Part shown: positions 1 to 23,426 of the stretch, in pieces
Layout: each line of letters starts with the position of its first letter
How positions within the stretch are numbered: position 1 is the stretch's first letter
Origin: Amorphochlora amoebiformis
Taxonomy: Eukaryota; Cercozoa; Chlorarachniophyceae
Direction of reading: 5' to 3'
NCBI GenBank assembly: GCA_054601695.1
Contig: BAAHQB010000223.1
Location: 248,001-312,000, forward strand
Length of the DNA: 64,000 bases
Program-made: the position numbers and the translations under genes
The notes under the pieces: generated by a model
Database searches by the model: none
Told to the model about the DNA's origin: nothing
Seen by the model: the letters and a program-made list of their open reading frames with translations, nothing else

Positions 1-356
1 TATTACGCATTTATTTCTATTGTGTGATTGATGTGCTTCATATCATATATTAGATATCAATATCTAGTCGTCCCGCTCATGATAACATACTCTAATCCCA
101 TCTCTACTCCCACCCTACCCCCAAAGTGTTTAAACATGGTTATATTCTAGTATCTGAAGAAAGCCCAACCCGACCAATAGCACGAAGTGCGCCCATATCA
201 AAACCGCGAACCCGCCTTCTAACCTTTCTAACCCTTGAGATTACCTGGACCCAAAACCATGACCATAACACTGTAACAAACAATCCAAGACCCCAACCGG
301 CACACGATCGAGGGGAAGCTAAGGAGAGCCTTAGTCTTACCCTCGTCTTGTTGCAG
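1..356. other. Sequence 5' of the first recognised exon
   Basis: I see no certain gene here. The stretch just before position 357 ends in a pyrimidine-rich tract and TTGCAG, so it is probably the 3' part of an intron of the GT25 gene, whose first exon(s) would lie here or outside the window. The overlapping open frames on both strands (126-380 +, 140-385 -) show no recognisable protein. Confidence 0.4.
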
Positions 357-8644
<8,288 letters not shown>

Positions 8645-10318
8645 ATGGATTAAAAATGCCCCAGTATTTGGGACCTTGCATGAGCCCGGATATAAGAAAA
8701 AAAGTCGGCCATCGTTAGACGCTTGAGACTAGTAAGAGGAAATTTAGGTGATTTTTTGAGGAGGTCAGATTTTCCTCGGTCGTCAGGAGAGTGGGTTGTC
8801 GATCCCAGGTCAAGATTCACCGACTAGGCTAGTAGGTGAAGAAGGAATTGATCGCACATTCTGGATAGTCCATGACTCCATACTCGAACTCCGTTTCAAA
8901 ATTATTTTTAAAGACAGTTGCTGGCTAGATCCAAAGGCGTTCGGAGGTGCGTAGCGTTTAGATATATTTTAAGTTATTCCTTTGAAATTTAGACTTACTC
9001 CTTTCAGTCAATGTGTGTATACTAGACTCTAGAGACTGGGTGTGTATCTTAGTATACAAGGCTCTGTCACATATAAATGTACTCTTAGTCTAGTATATAG
9101 TAGTCTCTAGAGTCTAGGTAGTGTCTCTAGTGTCTCCTAGATCTCAACTATCTCAACCTAGTAAAATCCTAGAAACTGGATAAATATCATGGCTGTGAAG
9201 CTACCTGTACGTACGTACCATCTGCATCTAGATCTCTAGATTTAGTAGATCTAGCTATTTAGTAACTAGGACTAAACTTTAGAAACTAGCTAGAGATTTG
9301 CTAGTAGAGCGAGATTCCCTTGATCCGGCCCGGATCCAACGCGTAGCTTAATGATCTACTAGATCTAAAATATATACTGGATATACTCTATTATTAATTT
9401 TGTTAATGTACAATTTGAAACTCATGCGTGTACGATGGATGCGTGCGTCTACGTGTACGCTATATACTGCGTACGTCTACGTCTACGCTAGATACGTGCG
9501 TACGTTCTACGCGTGCGCTAGTTACGCAGTAGGCGTACGTACGTATGCGCACGTATCTAGCGTATACTATATAGGTGTACGTACGTCTAGTACGTATACG
9601 TACGTATAATACTAGATGTAGCAGGACTACGCACTAGTCGTACGTCTAGTACGTACGTAAAATACTAAATAATTTTTATACAGAACAGTACGTACACAGT
9701 GCCGAGTCTAGACTCTAGAGTATCTAGAGTCTAGAGAGTAAATGTATCTAGTGTATATCTAGATATGGCCATTATCTAGATTATCTCTGGTCAGTTTATA
9801 TAAGCCAGGTACTAGAGGTACGTACTGAGGTACTGGACGTACAGCTACTAGAGCCAGTACAGGTATACTCCAGATACTTATAAGACTTACTTCTAGTACG
9901 TATACTGTAACTAGTATAATTATAACTTCATTCTAGTCATTTGGGCCGGGTACTTCTACTACTAGTACTAGTTCTAATTCCACTGGTCCAGTATCTAGAG
10001 TATAGCTACTAGAGGTCACAGGCTCACAGCTAATAGATCAAGCTATAACTACTAGAACTAGTATAATAGAGCTAGTCTAGTGATATGCATATAACTTGAC
10101 GACCGAGGTACTGTACTATCTGACTCATATGGTATAAAAATTTATAAGATTTATACATATAAAAGTACATATATAAAATATATATGCGCACATATACATA
10201 CATATGTATATGTCATAATATGTGTATACATGTGCACATATATATAATATCTAGAATATATATATATATATATATATATATTTTATATATATATAGTATG
10301 TATATATATATATATATG

Positions 10319-10352
<34 letters not shown>

Positions 10353-10361
10353 TAGATATAG

Positions 10362-10392
<31 letters not shown>

Positions 10393-10464
10393 ATACTAGA
10401 TATCTAGGATATATATATATATATATATATGTTTTTATATATACTAGATATATATATATATCTA

Positions 10465-10506
<42 letters not shown>

Positions 10507-11478
10507 AGATATATATCTAGATATATACTAGATATATATATATATATATATATATATTCTAGATATTAGTATACTAGATCTAGTATATATATCTAGCATA
10601 TATACTAGATATACTCTAGATACTAGATATATATCCGACTACTAGTGTGGAGATACGTATATCTAGATATCTCTAGTCTAGTATATAGCCTAGATAGCCT
10701 ATGATCTAGATGATATATGTATATATAACTAATATCTAGAGTATAACTAGGTATAAGCGAATTCCTGGAATTTGGGAAACTCAATGCATATATATACTAG
10801 ATATAATCTAGTTATATTCTAGATGTCTAGAGATATTGATCGCCTGAACTTTCAATTCAATGATGCATTGCAGACTTTGTGTATAGTCTAATTCACGGTC
10901 TGGAGAGTCTAGGAGTGGTCGCTCGCGATAGCAACATTATTTTTGCAGTCTTCATTTAATTGTACAGATACAGCCTCTTCAACAGATGGATGGATGTAGC
11001 ACATCTACTAGATCTAGAACATGACATTCGAATGGCCTGACCTATATCTGTATATGCATATCGGAGATCGAGTTGTCTAGGTTCTAGAGCTAGTAGAGGT
11101 TGTCGCTCAACCTGATATCCAGGAGATCCTTCATCGTGCAAAATAATTCAATATTTGCACATATCATTCTGGATATACAATCACCGGGGAAAAAACTGAA
11201 CTGCGCAGATCGTCATATATATTCTTCAACATATCGACTCAACGATACATCATATTAACGGACCACACGGACATCCATAATCTGTCGGTAAGCAATGTTT
11301 GGTCTATTTATTGCACCCCAAGGCAAGCCATCTACTGGCTGGCGCCCTGAGCAGTGGAGTGAGATGAGACTGGGTCAGGTTTTCTCGCTTTTTCCACCGA
11401 TAAGGAAAGAGAACTGAAAAGGAAAAAAACTTTGGCAGGGAGAGAGAAAGATTACGAAAGATATCGCAAGACTCGCTA

Positions 11479-11537
<59 letters not shown>

Positions 11538-11596
11538 AAAAAGTGAAGCGAAATCACTAAAAGAGAGAATATAAAGACGAGTTAAGGCCTTGAGAA

Positions 11597-11627
<31 letters not shown>

Positions 11628-11939
11628 ATATATATATATATATTATATTTATATTATATAAACTAAATAGAAGTGCTGTAACTAAATAAAAGTCCATTCC
11701 TCTTTCAGAGTGAGAATTTAGTTTAATGTGGCTGAACGCTAGTCGAAGGGAGAGCCCTGCAGGATAGGATAGGATAGGATAGGATAGGATAGGACAGGAT
11801 AGGATAGAATAGGATTGGATAGGATAGATAGGTCTGCTTGTCTAAAACTTTGTCTACGACTTGAGCCGGAGCAAAAAAAAAAAAAGAGGAATTTGATGGA
11901 AAAAGTAAAGTAGTGATCTCATCTGAGCTTTGATTTCGA
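8645..11939. other. CTAG/GTAC-rich intergenic spacer
   Basis: No gene is supported. From about 8960 to 10860 the sequence is crowded with CTAG, TCTAGA, GTAC and TACGTA palindromes (for example CTAGAGTCTAGG, GTACGTACGTACC), unlike the (TA)n introns. Short minus-strand open frames (such as 10956-11141) show no family. A (GGATA)n run lies at 11760-11832. Shorter stretches of similar composition occur at 34000-34200, 46250-47330 and 50700-51000. Confidence 0.7.
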
Positions 11940-13026
11940 ATGAATCACCAGACGAGGTCTGAGCCGAAGAGGGTTTGGAAGCGCTGGGAGGGACCGAGGG
12001 AGAGGAGGGAAGGGTACCTGATCATATAGGTTATATATAAATATGTTTTTACACACATATACACACATATGCATATTGACAATTACATGGTCTGTAGAGA
12101 GTTGATATTGTCCGCCCTCCACGCTTTCACGCCGGCTTCCAGTGCATCAGGCGGTTTCGCCTTTCATTATGATTCATTTACCTCAGCGTGTGAGTATATC
12201 TACAGTGCGTCTAAATGTGGATGTGGGGAGAGAAGGTGAAAGTGGGTATAAATATAGAGAGGATAGAGCGCAGGTATAAAAAAACAGAAATTATGGGCAG
12301 TAGAGAAGAGAATGGAGAAGCGAGAGCAAATATGAGAGGGCGAGGTTAACGAGAGCAAGCATAAGAGGGCGAGGTTAGCGAGAGCAAGCATAAGAGGGCG
12401 AGGTTAGCGAGAGCAAGCATGAGAGACCTCATCTCGGCTCTTTTCCCAGTTCCGAAGTATCGCACGCTGATTGGTGATAGGATTAGGGTTGGATTTAGAG
12501 ATTCCGATAGAGTTGAAAATCGCGCGCCTGAGAAAGGCCTTTGTGTGTGTGTGTGTGTGTGTGGTGATTTTTTCGTGCATTGCATCGGTGTCTCTGTTTG
12601 TGGATTGAGGCACCTGATAGAGCGAAGCATGGGATGCGAGTTCATGCCTGACAAGGGACATGCCATTCGCCAACACCACCGCAGCAGAATCGTTCGGCCT
12701 AAATATGTTTACTATATATAAACATATATATATATATATATATATATGTAATATGCAATGTACATGCATGAAACTGCACATTAGTGAGAGAGACAGCGAG
12801 GAGTTTGGACGGAAAGGAAAGAAGAAAGAAGTACAGAAGAAAAGAAGAGAGAATCATAGAAGAAAACAGGTAACTACAGAATAAGAGAGAGAGACAAACG
12901 CCTTTGGACAGAAACAGCAGAGAAACATACATACATAAAAAACTAACTACACAACTACAGAATAAAAGAAAAAGAGAAAGACAAGCACTTTACCGTCGCT
13001 TGCACAGCAGCCAGAGAGCCCCGTAA
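11940..13026 (+). CDS. Basic protein of unknown function, seven exons
   Basis: Exons: 11940-12013, 12143-12189, 12414-12473, 12499-12544, 12610-12706, 12789-12869, 12961-13026, giving about 156 aa. Phases agree at every junction; the donor inside the (GT)n run at 12543 is ambiguous by a few bases. The N-terminus (MNHQTRSEPKRVWKRWEGPR) is Arg/Lys-rich. The middle contains SSMRDLISALFPVPKYRTLI and EIPIELKIARLRKAF. The C-terminus is a highly charged K/R stretch (RKGKKKEVQKKRRENHRRKQ) ending ALYRRLHSSQRAP. Composition suggests an RNA-binding, nucleolar or mitoribosomal protein, but I recognise no family. The start is the first ATG after an A-rich, in-frame-stop-containing stretch. It converges on the HAT-repeat gene with 25 bp between stop codons. 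Confidence 0.65.
12330..12418. repeat. 31-bp array carrying an acceptor site
   Basis: Four copies of a unit GCGAGAGCAAGCATAAGAGG; the last copy is the splice acceptor (GCGAGAG, then CAAGCATGAG at 12414) of exon 3 of the basic-protein gene. Confidence 0.85.
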
Positions 13027-13051
13027 TTTGGCGCGGCGTTGATACATTGAT

Positions 13052-13277
13052 TCACACGACTGGATTGGGTTGAGGCGGACTCTCAGGTAATCTCTGGAAC
13101 TCTCAGGTAATCTCAGGGTAAAAGATGGGTTAGTCTTACGGAGAGGCTTAGGAATAGCTTTGGATTCACCTCAGGTTTTTGTATGTATGTATGTATGTAT
13201 GTATGTATGTATGTATGTATGTATGTACGCATGTATAAATGTGTGTATACACGAGTGTATTACATTACTCTTATATA

Positions 13278-13321
<44 letters not shown>

Positions 13322-13402
13322 TATATATGTTATATAACGTACATTACAAAGCGTTCCTCAGCCTCCAGCTTCGTATCAATGTGCAACTCCTGAATATATA
13401 CA

Positions 13403-13457
<55 letters not shown>

Positions 13458-13511
13458 CGTACTGCCTACACTCACATACGTTTTACCTAATTACCCACCC
13501 ACACACACATG

Positions 13512-13549
<38 letters not shown>

Positions 13550-13809
13550 GAGATGAGTTTCAGAAGTATGAGTAATATATAGAGTAGGTGACGTGACGTG
13601 ACGTGACCTCCTGTTGATGTTTGGCTTGCTCTCCATCTCGACCTCCATCTCCGTCTGGAAAATCAACCCTGTTGTAAGGGGCCATTTCTTGCCCAAAGTC
13701 GCCCGAAATGAGCATCTGGTATTATGTGTATTGTGGTATACTACTTCATATTGTATACTGTGCATTCACACAAAACACACAAAATACATTTATATACACA
13801 CATATATAT

Positions 13810-13906
<97 letters not shown>

Positions 13907-13987
13907 TATATCTAATAAAATAATATATAAGTATTTTTGTGTGTGCTTTCCGTATATTTGTAATCGAGATTTTCACAGGAATGGAGA

Positions 13988-14027
<40 letters not shown>

Positions 14028-14199
14028 CATAGATATTTGTTATATACCTCGAGCCTTAGCAGTTCGATGAACGAATCACCGTATTGAGGGGTAAATCGAA
14101 CAGCAAAATCTACATTAGGGTAAGTACTAAACTTTACAAAACATCTTCTTGCATATTACGTTGCATATTACGTATTACAAATTACATATATATTATTCA

Positions 14200-14267
<68 letters not shown>

Positions 14268-14590
14268 ATCCCCTAAAAGCAATGTTGGTCGAAAATTCGA
14301 GCACAAAATGAATTGTAAGTTATAAGCGAGAGTCCTTAAATGTTATAAGCGAGAGTCCTTAAATGTACACGTTCACGTCAACGTACACGGGAATATGTGT
14401 GTGAGTTGGTTGTAAGGTAAGTACCGAAGCATCTTTTCGCGGTGGAGAGCGAGAAGTGGTTAGACGTGGGGGACAAGAAAAACCTTCCAGCCTCGCACCA
14501 CACTTCTCCCGACTTTGGAACCTTGGGTAATCACATTTTACATTATATCGCTGTATACACTTTTATTTACACACACACGCACACACACAC

Positions 14591-14636
<46 letters not shown>

Positions 14637-14957
14637 CATTTACGGTGTGTGTGTACAATGTTCATGCATCCGTGCATTCTTACATACATATACACATATT
14701 CGAAAATCTAGCCATGCAAATACCTGTCGGACAGCCAGACGAATAGCTGCAAGAGCCCGCTCATCTTCTCCTCGAGATCTCTCGAGCTATTCACAAACAA
14801 ATCAACAATTTACGTATTTTCTTGTCTCACTCTCGAATCTCGAATCTCGAATCTCGAATGGGGTCTGCAATCTGGTCTACGCAGTAGTCCCTCTCCCCTC
14901 TAGCTCAAAACACATCTCGCACAATATAGAAAAATATATACATGCCTGTACATATAC

Positions 14958-15026
<69 letters not shown>

Positions 15027-15162
15027 TACGTAAACACGGTGGACGACTCTACCTGTATATGCAATGCCCACAGTCTTCCAGTGCCAGGATGAAGGCTAAG
15101 GGACCTCTTCAGCTCCTTCATATATCACATACATACTATATATATATATATGTATATATATA

Positions 15163-15241
<79 letters not shown>

Positions 15242-15255
15242 GTGTGTGGTGTGTA

Positions 15256-15298
<43 letters not shown>

Positions 15299-15376
15299 GC
15301 ATAAGTATTTGATATGCATACGTACGTACATACCAGAGCAGCCTTTTCCGGGGACCCTTTCCGGATCCTGTGGGAT

Positions 15377-15454
<78 letters not shown>

Positions 15455-15512
15455 TTATTTATATACATGGATACACAGAGACATACGTAGATACATAGAT
15501 GTACATATATAC

Positions 15513-15570
<58 letters not shown>

Positions 15571-15572
15571 AA

Positions 15573-15606
<34 letters not shown>

Positions 15607-15787
15607 CCACAACAATGCAGCTTCCAAGAGAACTCTCCATTCCTTGCAAGTTTTCCCATTTGCCTTTACATTGCAAATATATACTACATAAACATACAGT
15701 ACATATACAATATAACTATAAATATGTATGTGTATGTAAAAAAATGTATTGTTACTAAACGCGAGCATAAACATAAACATAAGCATA

Positions 15788-15858
<71 letters not shown>

Positions 15859-15870
15859 GTGCATATATAA

Positions 15871-15916
<46 letters not shown>

Positions 15917-16005
15917 GAATATGCAGATGTGATACCTTTGCTAAAAGTTTAGCAGCGGTGTTGTAACGCCCAGCAAACTGCTCGTGTCTGGCCGCCTAAG
16001 TATGG

Positions 16006-16055
<50 letters not shown>

Positions 16056-16204
16056 TATCTTGCATATGATGTAAATGTATGAACAAGAAGTATGTAAGTA
16101 TATTTTGACGTGTGTGTGTATATGACCTCGAGCAGCACCAAATGACGCATTTTCGGTGGACATTCGCCCATACCACGATTTATCAGTCTCTTCACGGCAT
16201 ATCC

Positions 16205-16255
<51 letters not shown>

Positions 16256-16469
16256 ATATATTGAATCCTTCCGATATGGATCTACTATCAGCCTCAAAGA
16301 GGATGACTATAATATACATTAACTAATTATATATCAACATATATATATATATATATATATATAAACATATATATATATATATATATATATATTCATACCC
16401 CCCAGCCAAGCTCTCGAGACGAGCCCCCGCCATCCAGACCTAGTATTATACATTGTATATATATATATA

Positions 16470-16543
<74 letters not shown>

Positions 16544-17295
16544 TCAAAGGTTGAAGAAGAAAGACATAGGGTATGAAAGTGAGAATTGAAGCCAACCGCT
16601 ACCGTAATCTTGAACCACTTAAGCACTTAAGCGCCAACCCTTACCATTCAACCACTTAAGCGCAAACCCATACCATTCAACCACTTAAGCGCTAACCGTT
16701 ACGTCAGACCCTAACCCTACTCTTCAACTAGCCAACCGCTAACCCAATACCCTTACTCGGAATCTAACACCCTAAGCCTACTCTTAAGGTAGTTAAGCGC
16801 TAACCTGACACCCTAACCCTACTCTTCAACCTGCCAACCTTGACGCTACGTGCATGCCTTGATACATATCCTTCCCTATGCGGAAATCTACACTATCCCC
16901 TCATCTCTATCTTTTGCTATCATCTGATATATCAATGAGTGTGCGCACGAATGAATGTATACACGCATTTATGCATCTATGATGCATTTATGTATCTATG
17001 ATGCACTTATGGATGCATCTATGATCGACCTTCCATCGTAAATGGGGCGGGCAGTGGGCTAGAGCATGGGCGCAGGCGCGTCTGGCTTCCTGTGTAAGAG
17101 AATAGGAATACGATAAAAGGACAGCTCTTAGCTACATGTGTAAGAGGATAGGGATAGGGTAAAAGGTTAGCTCTTAGCTACATGTATAAGAGGATAGGGA
17201 TAGGGTAAAAGGACAGCTCTTAGCTAAATGTATAAGAGGATAGGGATATGATAAAAGCTACATACCATGCTGTGCAAACATATATATATATATAT

Positions 17296-17372
<77 letters not shown>

Positions 17373-17421
17373 GCTCTCTATGCACACATATTTAAGTGTA
17401 TATGTATGCATGTATGCATAT

Positions 17422-17482
<61 letters not shown>

Positions 17483-17577
17483 TATATATAATATCTTTGA
17501 TTGTCTAACCCTCCATGCCCGCGCAGACTGTAGCGACTGGCTCTGGGAGAGGTACAGCTTCCACCTTTATATATATT

Positions 17578-17652
<75 letters not shown>

Positions 17653-18012
17653 GAGTCTATGAGCGAGTCGGGGGAGGTTTCTGATGTGATTTATGCGGAA
17701 GTGTATGACTATTGTTGCTGTTACTTTGGCAGGTTTTTGATGTGATGTATGTGGAAGTGTATGACTATTGTTGGTGTTACTTTGGTAGGTTTCTCATGTG
17801 ATGTATGCGGAAGTGTATGAGTATTGTTGCTGTTAGTTTGGTAGGTTTCTCATGTGATGTATGTGGAAGTGTATGAGTATTGTTGCTGTTAGTTTGGTAG
17901 GTTTCTCATGTGATGTACGTGGAAGTGCATATATGATGTTGTTGTAACCATAATTCAGAAGCCACCATGGACACAGCGTGCTTTACGGTTACCTTTACAT
18001 ATGTATGTATGA

Positions 18013-18055
<43 letters not shown>

Positions 18056-18369
18056 ATGCATACTTCCAAGGGTAGGGGTTGGGGTTCGGTACCGAAGATA
18101 TCTGAATCACTTTCTCGGAATCTACAGGGCTGCCTAACACCTTGGATCTGAGGATTATGGTTCAACTTTTACTCAAAGCTTAAGTGAAGGCTTGAGGTGG
18201 CTGGTGGTTTGGTTTCTCGGGATGATTTTAAACAACTTGTGTTTAGAGTGTCGTGTTGATGTTGTTGGTGATTTGAAAGCCTTTGGGGGTTTGGGGGAAG
18301 GCTTTGACCTCAAGCGGAGGGCGGCGAACCAGAGGGGCCCTGAGTATACAAACGTTCATGTTTAGGATA

Positions 18370-18433
<64 letters not shown>

Positions 18434-18518
18434 ATATCGGGGAACTCTCTTGAGGCCAGCTTCAACTACCGCTAGAGCCCTCTCAAACTCGTCTGAATAT
18501 TGCATATATTTAATATGT

Positions 18519-18592
<74 letters not shown>

Positions 18593-18909
18593 TTAATATA
18601 TATATATACCCCTTGACTCTTCGAACCTAGAGGCTTCTAGATATATCGGGCCGTACCTGTATATAAACAACTAATAACTCAAATCCATGGATTCATTACA
18701 AAAACCACTACATTTTCAACATACATGTATGTAACAATATGAAATACACGTTAACTGCGTTTATACATGATTGTAATATACACACAGTATGAGAAATATA
18801 TGTGATGTACATAGATATTTGTTGGATGTGTACCAGGCAACGTGTTTGATGAGATACTTGAAGACCCATCGTACAACCTCAACGTTCCCAGCTCGAGCTT
18901 CTAGGAGAC

Positions 18910-18978
<69 letters not shown>

Positions 18979-18994
18979 AATACATACCTCCTTC

Positions 18995-19034
<40 letters not shown>

Positions 19035-20214
19035 AATACATACCTCCTTCCAACACACTCCTCCAAGCCACCTCGACAGACGCAGCCCTAAGCCTATACA
19101 CACACATATATATATATATATATATTTGTTATGCGCATAGAATAGTTAGATAGAAGTTGAAGTACATGAGAAGGTTGAGGAAGGTTGAGAAAGGTTGAGA
19201 AAGAAGGTTGAGAAAGGTTGAAAAAGAAAGTTGACAAAGGTTGAGAATGGTTGAGAACGAAGGTTGAGAAAGTTTGAGAAAGGTTGAGAACGAAGGTTGA
19301 GAAAGTTTGAGAAAGGTTGAGAACGAATGTTGACACAGGTTGAGAAAGGTTGAGAACGAAGGTTGACACAGGTTGAGAAAGGTTGAGGAAGAAGGTTGAC
19401 AAAGTTTAACAAAGGTTGAGAAAGAAGGTTGACAAAGGTTGAGAACGAAGGTTGACAAAGGTTAACAAAAGGTTGAGAAAGAAGGTTGAGAAAGGTTGAC
19501 AAGCTTGCAGTTGAGTTACGGAAATGTGGGAAAGCAGAGAACTAACATGACCTGGCCAGCGCCGCTCTTGCCGGTTTCAAGTCTCCCACACCCTCCTGGG
19601 CCCTTACGAATTGCCTACATAACACAATCAGATCTGGGCCCTTGCGAATTGCCTATATCCAAACTACAATCACTTGCAAATACGTCGACAGTACAATCAC
19701 ATGAATGCAGTAACAGCACAACATATCCACTCACAGGATAGACTTAACACACACACACATATATATATATATACACATATATATATATATATATAATATA
19801 ATATATATATATATACATGGAAATAAGAATAGGCACCTCATTAGCAGCTCAGAGGACCAGCACACCGTGAGGCCTCTCGAAAGCACCTACATTCAGAAAC
19901 TTGGGATTACACTTACCCTTGGGTTAGAGTAAACTAACTTTGTATGCATCAATCGGCTGTCAATAACTCACAAACATCCAAAGAGAGCTACGGAATGCTC
20001 ATGAGCTCATATGCTAACGTGGTGATGAGATGATGTGATGATGAGATGATGTGATGATGTGGTGATGTGATGTGATGATGCACGAGACGATGTGGTGATT
20101 TTATGATGTTGCGGTGTAATGGTAATGACATGCTGTTGTCAAATCGTCTTACCCTTCGGCAGGCGGACAGCCGCCCGCACTCTTCTTCTAGACGGGCTCT
20201 GATTATACATATAT

Positions 20215-20266
<52 letters not shown>

Positions 20267-20338
20267 TTAGTTATATCGATCGAAGACATGGTGCGCTATA
20301 TATCGAAACATACATTCACAGATTTTACATACTAACAT

Positions 20339-20396
<58 letters not shown>

Positions 20397-20474
20397 CTAA
20401 CCTTTCAAGCCATCCCTGGACGGCCAAAGGCTCAATCTTATTCGCTAGTGATAGCCATCTACATCATATATGTA

Positions 20475-20513
<39 letters not shown>

Positions 20514-20543
20514 AATATTATACATATACATTAATACATAATT

Positions 20544-20593
<50 letters not shown>

Positions 20594-21331
20594 GAATGTA
20601 TCTGAGAGTGTTTTGTCGTAATTTTGAGTATTTACCTTCGGGCTCCCAAGATGTCATTCGCACGCTTAAAGCCCTCTCTGTACAACATATTGTATTTATC
20701 TGTGTTAACGCTACCTACTCTGTGTACAACATATTGTATTTGCGTCATATTATCACCCTCTGCCGACGGCATTACAATTAATAAATACACTATACGTATC
20801 CCTTCACATCGTCGAAATATGCATGTAAATAGTGAAAGTGATGGTTGAGTAGGAATGTGTGTATGTTTGGTACCCGACTGCCATGCATACCCGCCAGTAT
20901 GCGGGTCTGGGAAGAGTTTTGATGGCTTTCAAAGCGTAGTTTCTAGCAACTTTAGCCGAACCCTGAATATAACGTAGAAATGCTTTATTATAGGTGTACG
21001 TATGTATCAAGCAAAGCAGCGTGAATCCTTGGCAATGAGTAAATTGTTGGGACGCCTCGACTAATACCACACCAATCTTCATCAATTGGTTGCACATTCA
21101 TTTATGTATATGTATATATACATATAGTATATGTATATATATATAGGTATATATATAGGCATATAGATGTTTATGTATATTTAAATGTATTTTTACCGTG
21201 ATTTCTAGGTTCCGAAAAGTGTTGTAGAAGGCTCGGAATGCAGATTTGACTCGAGGAGAGTCCACCTAGTGTATCATATATCATATATCATGCATCATAT
21301 ATCATACATCTTATAAAGCTAATGCATATTG

Positions 21332-21391
<60 letters not shown>

Positions 21392-21769
21392 GTACATATA
21401 TAAATATATATTTACAACATATGAGTAAGGGTATGTACAAGCCCAAATATTTCCTCCCCAGGAAGGTCGGTCGGAGACATGATTCTCGAGTGAGCATACT
21501 CATAGTGATATATCACATACTCTACCAACTGTCTCCTTACCAGCTTCACGACGCACATGGGACTGATTGCTCCGCTCACCTCTTCCACACTTCGAACGTT
21601 CACTGCCTTCAACCCAATCGATCCAGATCCCTGCCCCGGACCAGACCCCGGCCCCGGCCCCGACCCCGACTTCGGCCCCGTCCCCGAGCCAGTAACTCCG
21701 GGCCAGTCCTCTGCGGTAGATTGGTGTACGTATGTAGGTGTATGTGTACGTGTATGTACAGCTAGTTAT

Positions 21770-21837
<68 letters not shown>

Positions 21838-22128
21838 AATCTGTACATGGAAAGGAGAAACGTATGAAAAAAAACCTAATCTTTTGGGTGCCTTGGAAGT
21901 TTTCGGCGAGCTGGAAGGGAAGCGAGGGTGGAGAGGGGGGGGGTGGGAGGAGTGTGGATTAGGACCTTCTCGGATGAGAGGCTGTGCGCGCGGGGGAAGC
22001 GGCGGATGGGCGAGCGCGAGGTTCGAAACCCGATTCTAACAAGACGATATTATTTTAATTTGTCAGGATATTTGTGTATGGTACAACAAATATATCTGTG
22101 CATGTTAGGTATGCGTGCAATATATATA

Positions 22129-22197
<69 letters not shown>

Positions 22198-22561
22198 TAC
22201 ATAATTTCTACGCCTAAAAAATAACCCAACCCAGCCACCTTAAGCCTCAGCACTCCTCCCCCCCCCCCTTGACCCTTTGTCTGTCTTCCCTTCCCCCCTC
22301 CTGTAGGGTTGGGGCGAGAGGAGCGAGAGGAGCGAGAGGAGCGAGTGGAGCTCGGTGCGGGTGAAGGAGCATAGGCTAGGCGGCGAACGGTGGCGGTGGC
22401 GGTGCCAGCGGATCTCTGTGGTGGGTTGTTCAGGTTCGCACAAGTGGGCGGTTGCGACGGGTCCATGGAGTCGAGTGAAGGGGTGTTTATGCCTGGGTTA
22501 ACTTGTTTGCTAAGAAATGCTCTCATCTTTAACAATATATAGTGTTTATGCCAATATATTC

Positions 22562-22616
<55 letters not shown>

Positions 22617-22690
22617 TAATATGGATATACATACATATTATATACATACATATTATATACGTATTAGTCTCTATATTTATAGAATACATA

Positions 22691-22730
<40 letters not shown>

Positions 22731-22749
22731 AATATATCTGTGTGTAAGT

Positions 22750-22814
<65 letters not shown>

Positions 22815-22855
22815 TTCATTATAAAATTATGTATTAATAATAATAATAATAATAA

Positions 22856-22904
<49 letters not shown>

Positions 22905-23191
22905 GCATCTGATACATATATACATACACATACACACACACATGTATATATACCAACAGTCTTCCTCAGTTCCCCCAAAGGCCCTTTGACGAACCCCCCC
23001 CACGTGTCCCCAACCTCTGCCCCTGGAGTCCTCCGGAATTCCGGGGAATCCATGGGCGCCCTCCCGGCTCTCCCAGAATCTCCGGGTGTTCTCTGGAATC
23101 CCGGGTGATTCCTGGTGGGTTTCTGAGAATGGGTGGAAGGACGGGGAATCACGCCGCCCTGTCAGTAGGAATAAACTTATCGAACACGTTC

Positions 23192-23251
<60 letters not shown>

Positions 23252-23291
23252 TAAATGTATTATATCATACATATTTATGTCATATATATAA

Positions 23292-23340
<49 letters not shown>

Positions 23341-23349
23341 AAAATATAA

Positions 23350-23426
<77 letters not shown>

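Noticed and set aside
10860-10959. Terminal exon of the GT25 gene (DFVYSLIHGLES...)
   Set aside because: It looked attractive, but corrected phases at 8199 and 8624 give an in-frame TAA at 8642, and this exon would then be out of frame.
12544-12562. Z-DNA/regulatory (GT)n element
   Set aside because: A short (GT)10 run is common here and overlaps a splice donor; no regulatory role can be supported.
17640-17700. Possible HAT exon after CACATCAG ([10 protein letters not shown])
   Set aside because: No donor GT follows before the (TA)n tract, and the exons on either side already join in phase.
21557-21838. Plus-strand frame rich in PDPGPGPDP
   Set aside because: It is the antisense of the Gly/Ser/Pro linker exon 21710-21439 of the HAT gene, whose minus-strand frame continues into [12 protein letters not shown] and [10 protein letters not shown] with matching splice sites.
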